Virus record (IMG/VR): IMGVR_UViG_3300012920_000282
Coordinates: 1-23,124 of that record
DNA: 23,124 nucleotides
Direction: 5' to 3' (one strand)
From: a virus
Both the position numbers and the translations under genes were made by a program. How positions within the stretch are numbered: position 1 is the stretch's first letter; each line of letters begins with the position of its first letter. Positions 20,311-23,124 of the stretch are shown one piece after another. The notes under the pieces are model-generated. The model was not told the origin of the DNA. It saw nothing but the letters and a program-made list of their open reading frames with translations, and did no database searches.

Positions 20311-21099
20311 ATGATGGCAAAAATTATAGATCCGGTTAAGGTAGATGAAGACGTTAACGCTTCTGTCTCTGAAGAACCACAGGTTCAAGAAGAGGTAGCA
20401 GAAGTTCCAGAGCAATATCGTGACAAGTCTCCTGCTGAACTCATCAAGATGCACCAAGAATTGGAAACAAAACTTGGTAATCAAGGCAATGAGTTGGGAG
20501 AGCTACGCGGCGCGAAGCAAGAGGTTACGGAGCTTAGGAAGGTAGTTGATGACTTTATTCTTAATCAATCCAGTAATGATAAAGCCAAGGAGCCTGCCCA
20601 AGAGGTAGATTTTTTTGCAGACCCTGATAAGGCTGTTGAAGACAAGATTGCTAATCACCCCCTCATAAAAGAGGCACAGCAAACTACGCTTCAGATACAG
20701 CAGAACCAGGCGAAGCAAGTTTTACTGGAGAAGCATCCAGATGTTGCTGAGATTATCCAAGACCAAGAGTTTGTGAACTGGGTCAAGGGTAGTCCTATTA
20801 GGACAGAGTTGTTGACCAGAGCAGATCAACAGTTTGATTCGGCTGCGGCTGACGAACTGTTTTCTAACTGGAAGCAACTTAAATCAGTGTCTAACAGCAC
20901 TGATAGTTCTGAGAAAGATGTCAGAAAAGAGACTTTGAAAAAGGTATCTACTGGCGGCGCAACTGGAAGCACTCAAACATCTAGTAAAAAAATCTACAAA
21001 AGGGCAGATATTATTGAACTTATGAAAACTGACCCTAAGCGATATCGAAGTATGGAGCCAGAATTAAGACGAGCTTATGCGGAGAATCGTGTCAGATAA
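20311..21099 (+). CDS. Head scaffolding protein (262 aa)
   Basis: The acidic N terminus (about 1-35) is followed by long Glu/Lys/Gln helices with heptad spacing (ELIKMHQELETKLGNQGNELGELRGAKQEVTELRKVVDDF, about 46-85), a middle helix region and a basic Lys/Arg-rich C terminus (about 205-262). This layout and the place directly before the capsid gene are typical of scaffolds, whose basic tail binds coat protein. An AGGAG lies four bases upstream of ATG 20311 (ATG 20314 is also possible). A short GGGTT/AACCC hairpin lies in the preceding gap. Confidence 0.8.
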   Translation: MMAKIIDPVKVDEDVNASVSEEPQVQEEVAEVPEQYRDKSPAELIKMHQELETKLGNQGNELGELRGAKQEVTELRKVVDDFILNQSSNDKAKEPAQEVDFFADPDKAVEDKIANHPLIKEAQQTTLQIQQNQAKQVLLEKHPDVAEIIQDQEFVNWVKGSPIRTELLTRADQQFDSAAADELFSNWKQLKSVSNSTDSSEKDVRKETLKKVSTGGATGSTQTSSKKIYKRADIIELMKTDPKRYRSMEPELRRAYAENRVR

Positions 21100-21109
21100 G
21101 GTGACTTAA

Positions 21110-22117
21110 ATGGCTAATGAAACTTCAGGTACTTATTTTACAGCTAATGCTGCTGTAGATAAGACTGCTGCTGGTACGTTTATTCCTGAAATATGGAGTG
21201 ACGAAGTAATCGCTGCATATGAGAAGAACCTCAAAATGGCTCCTCTTGTAAAAGTTTTGAACTTTTCTGGTTCAAAGGGCGATGTAATTCATGTTCCTAA
21301 ACCAACTCGCGGAAGTGCTAATGCGAAAGCAGAAGCAACTGCGGTAACAATTCAAGCAAGTCTTGAAACCGAATTGCAGGTTACTATTAACCGTCATTTT
21401 GAGTATTCGCGGCTTATTGAGGATATTGTAGAAGTACAGGCTCAAGCGAGTCTTCGAGCTTTCTACACAGAAGACGCTGGTTATGCGCTTGCCAAGCAGG
21501 TTGATGACGATCTGTTTCGCGCAGGTACAGGCTTTGGCACAAGCATACTAGATATGACTGTCGTTATTGATGGCTCTACCGCTGCTGGTACAGCTTTTGA
21601 GAACGCCAACTCATTCTTTGTTGATGCGTCCAGTGGTCTGACCGCATACACCGACGATACTGTTGTAGCCGCAGATGTCTTTACAGACGCGGGATTCCGC
21701 GCTCTGATTAAGAAGATGGATGATAATGACGTTCCTATGACGGATCGTTCGTTTATTATTCCACCTACTCTGCGATCTGCAATCATGGGTATCGAACGAT
21801 ATGTGAGCGCAGACTTTACCTCACCTCAAACTACCCAAAGTGGTTTGATTGGTCAGCTATATGGTATTGATATTTATGTATCATCTAACTGCCCAGTTAT
21901 TGAGGATGCAGCTAGTAATAGTGCTGGCTCTTCAGATGTTCGTGGTGCATACCTTATTCACAAGGATGCAATCATGCTTGCCGAGCAGATGGCTGTAAGG
22001 TCGCAGACTCAGTACAAGCAAGAGCATTTATCGACGCTCTACACCGCAGATACTCTGTATGGTGTACAAGCCTATCGTCCAGAAGCAGGATTTATCCTCT
22101 GCGTTCCAGACGTATAA
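21110..22117 (+). CDS. Major capsid protein (335 aa)
   Basis: Size, Ala/Thr/Val-rich composition and position after the scaffold fit a coat protein of the HK97 fold. Residues about 24-120 hold the usual N-arm and E-loop-like region (AGTFIPEIWSDEV; GDVIHVPKPTRGSANAKAEATAV), followed by helices (EDAGYALAKQVDDDLFRAG, about 123-141) and an alpha/beta domain with RSFIIPPTLRSAIMGI (about 209-224). A terminator directly follows, as is common after the highest-expressed late gene. The family was judged by layout. Confidence 0.88.
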   Translation: MANETSGTYFTANAAVDKTAAGTFIPEIWSDEVIAAYEKNLKMAPLVKVLNFSGSKGDVIHVPKPTRGSANAKAEATAVTIQASLETELQVTINRHFEYSRLIEDIVEVQAQASLRAFYTEDAGYALAKQVDDDLFRAGTGFGTSILDMTVVIDGSTAAGTAFENANSFFVDASSGLTAYTDDTVVAADVFTDAGFRALIKKMDDNDVPMTDRSFIIPPTLRSAIMGIERYVSADFTSPQTTQSGLIGQLYGIDIYVSSNCPVIEDAASNSAGSSDVRGAYLIHKDAIMLAEQMAVRSQTQYKQEHLSTLYTADTLYGVQAYRPEAGFILCVPDV

Positions 22118-22129
22118 GATGAGGCATAG

Positions 22130-22153
22130 AGGGGGGCTTTGCCCCCTTCTTTC
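22130..22153 (+). terminator. Intrinsic terminator after the capsid gene
   Basis: AGGGGGGC (22130-22137) and GCCCCCTT (22141-22148) pair over eight positions (one G-T) around TTT, followed by a short T-rich TCTTTC run. It probably reduces expression of the downstream tail genes relative to capsid. The T-run is interrupted, so readthrough is likely. Confidence 0.75.
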
Positions 22154-22158
22154 ATCTC

Positions 22159-22440
22159 GTGGCTAAAGATCCTAAGCTCAAGAAAGCTGGAGTCTCTGCT
22201 TATAACAAAGCTAAGAGGACTCCCAATCACCCCACTAAAAGTCATGTTGTTGTTGCCAAGAAAGGCGACAAGACCAAGTTGATAAGATTTGGTCAGCAGG
22301 GCGTAACAGGTGCGGGTAAGAATCCCAAGTCTGAAAAAGACAAAAAACGCAGAAAGTCTTATTACAAAAGACATAATGCACAAGATCCTAACCCAGATTT
22401 TTTCAGTGCGAGATATTGGTCGCACAGAGTTAAATGGTGA
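22159..22440 (+). CDS. Small basic conserved protein, DUF6321-like (93 aa)
   Basis: The GTG at 22159 lies six bases after the end of the terminator, with no ribosome site; no ATG is available in frame upstream. The protein pattern KKAGVSAYNKAKRTPNHPTKSH, VAKKGDKTKLIRFGQQG and SARYWSHRVKW closely follows a family of small basic proteins in marine phages and large DNA viruses. Its function is not known. The Lys-rich loops suggest nucleic acid binding. The close spacing to the terminator suggests low expression. Confidence 0.8.
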   Translation: MAKDPKLKKAGVSAYNKAKRTPNHPTKSHVVVAKKGDKTKLIRFGQQGVTGAGKNPKSEKDKKRRKSYYKRHNAQDPNPDFFSARYWSHRVKW

Positions 22441-22445
22441 TGTAG

Positions 22446-23124
22446 ATGGCAGTACGAATTAAACCCAGGCGAGAAACAGGTGGTGCGGGAGATACACCCA
22501 CTACTTCTGATCTTGAAGCCTATGAGATAGCTCAGAATACTGCTGACAAACGGTTGTTTGGTAGAGATGGCAGTAATAATATATTTGAGTTTGGTATAAA
22601 CCCAACATCTCTTACTACAGGTGCAATCACAGCATCTGGAACTGTAACAGCAAACTCATCATTGGTTTCTTCCAATGCCACGTTTACGGGTGGAACCATT
22701 AATGGGATGGTTATTGGTGGGTCATCAGCCGCCGCTATAACTGGCACAGTTATCACTGCGTCTACTAATTTTGCTGGCAATATTACTGGAAATGTCACAG
22801 GAAATGTAACTGGAAATATTACCGGAAACATTACTGGGGATGTTACAGGAAATTTAACTGCGTCTACTGGTACAACGACGGTCAATAATCTAGTTGTAAA
22901 CGGCACAGTTGATTTTACCGATACTGCTCTAACTAACTTAGCAGCTCCTTCTTCTGACACTGACGCTGCCACAAAAGGCTATGTCGATACTCAACTCACC
23001 AATCTAGTCGGTGGTGCGCCAGCCGCATTAGATACATTGAATGAGTTGGCAGCAGCATTGAATGACGATGCGGCGTTTAACACTACGATCACAAACTCTA
23101 TAGCAACTAAATTACCCCTAGCAG
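22446..23124 (+). CDS. Tail fibre protein, 3' end cut by window edge
   Basis: The frame is open from ATG 22446 to the window end, 226 full codons. Residues about 110-135 are GN(I/V)TG repeats, a beta-strand repeat typical of trimeric fibres. The later ATKGYVDTQL and GGAPAALDTLNELAAALNDD segments (about 175-205) are the signature of many phage tail fibre shafts. It should form a receptor-binding or shaft protein on the virion. It lies two genes after the capsid, directly downstream of the DUF6321-like gene. The receptor tip lies outside the window. Confidence 0.9.
   Translation, partial: MAVRIKPRRETGGAGDTPTTSDLEAYEIAQNTADKRLFGRDGSNNIFEFGINPTSLTTGAITASGTVTANSSLVSSNATFTGGTINGMVIGGSSAAAITGTVITASTNFAGNITGNVTGNVTGNITGNITGDVTGNLTASTGTTTVNNLVVNGTVDFTDTALTNLAAPSSDTDAATKGYVDTQLTNLVGGAPAALDTLNELAAALNDDAAFNTTITNSIATKLPLA

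Noticed and set aside
22532-22972. 146-aa minus-strand ORF
   Set aside because: It is a Val/Pro/Thr-rich mirror of the GN(I/V)TG repeats of the tail fibre gene on the plus strand.

Overview
The window is part of a tailed double-stranded DNA phage genome. It most resembles an uncultured aquatic podovirus or a similar short-genome phage. Evidence is the tightly packed genes with ATGA/TAATG overlaps, a complete packaging and head block (small terminase, large terminase, portal, scaffold, capsid), a tail-fibre gene running off the right edge, and three long internal-virion-like genes entering from the left edge. I see no integrase, DNA polymerase or RNA polymerase here. The host cannot be read directly. 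A 15-base exact match to the boxA of gammaproteobacterial rRNA leaders and sigma70-like promoters weakly suggest a gammaproteobacterium.

Layout. 1-4307 (+): three structural genes, probably internal virion or ejection proteins; the first is cut by the window edge. 4304-10654 (-): a recombination and DNA-metabolism operon that meets the late genes stop-to-stop. In transcription order it holds three unrecognised proteins, a Rad52-like annealing protein, a winged-helix-like protein, a small protein, a YqaJ/lambda-Exo-like exonuclease, SSB, a C5-methyltransferase-like protein, a NinB-like protein, two small proteins (one membrane), a thermonuclease-like nuclease, a small protein and a NinG-like protein. 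10655-11700: about 1 kb that is mostly non-coding and crowded with paired dyads and hairpins; it is a candidate control or replication-origin region. 11664-13747 (-): a separate accessory cassette of small genes around a GP88-like cysteine protein, with its own good promoter, hairpins between genes and a strong terminator at the end. 13748-14280: a divergent control region with a minus-strand promoter, a five-unit CTGTA array, a G-quadruplex motif, a plus-strand promoter and a probable structured RNA. 14281-22117 (+): packaging, lysis and head genes, with a 2-oxoglutarate/Fe(II) oxygenase inserted between the small terminase and lysozyme, and a run of very lysine-rich small proteins before the large terminase. 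22130-23124 (+): terminator, a small basic conserved protein and the tail fibre.

How it works together. The minus-strand genes look like the early or middle programme: accessory host-interaction genes, then recombination and repair. The plus-strand genes are the late programme. Annealing protein, exonuclease and SSB make a Red-like recombination set, with NinB and NinG as accessory junction-processing factors, which fits recombination-assisted concatemer formation before packaging. The most interesting unexplained items are the structured RNA upstream of the small terminase, the two repeat-dense control regions, and the oxygenase gene flanked by a direct repeat that preserves both neighbouring genes.
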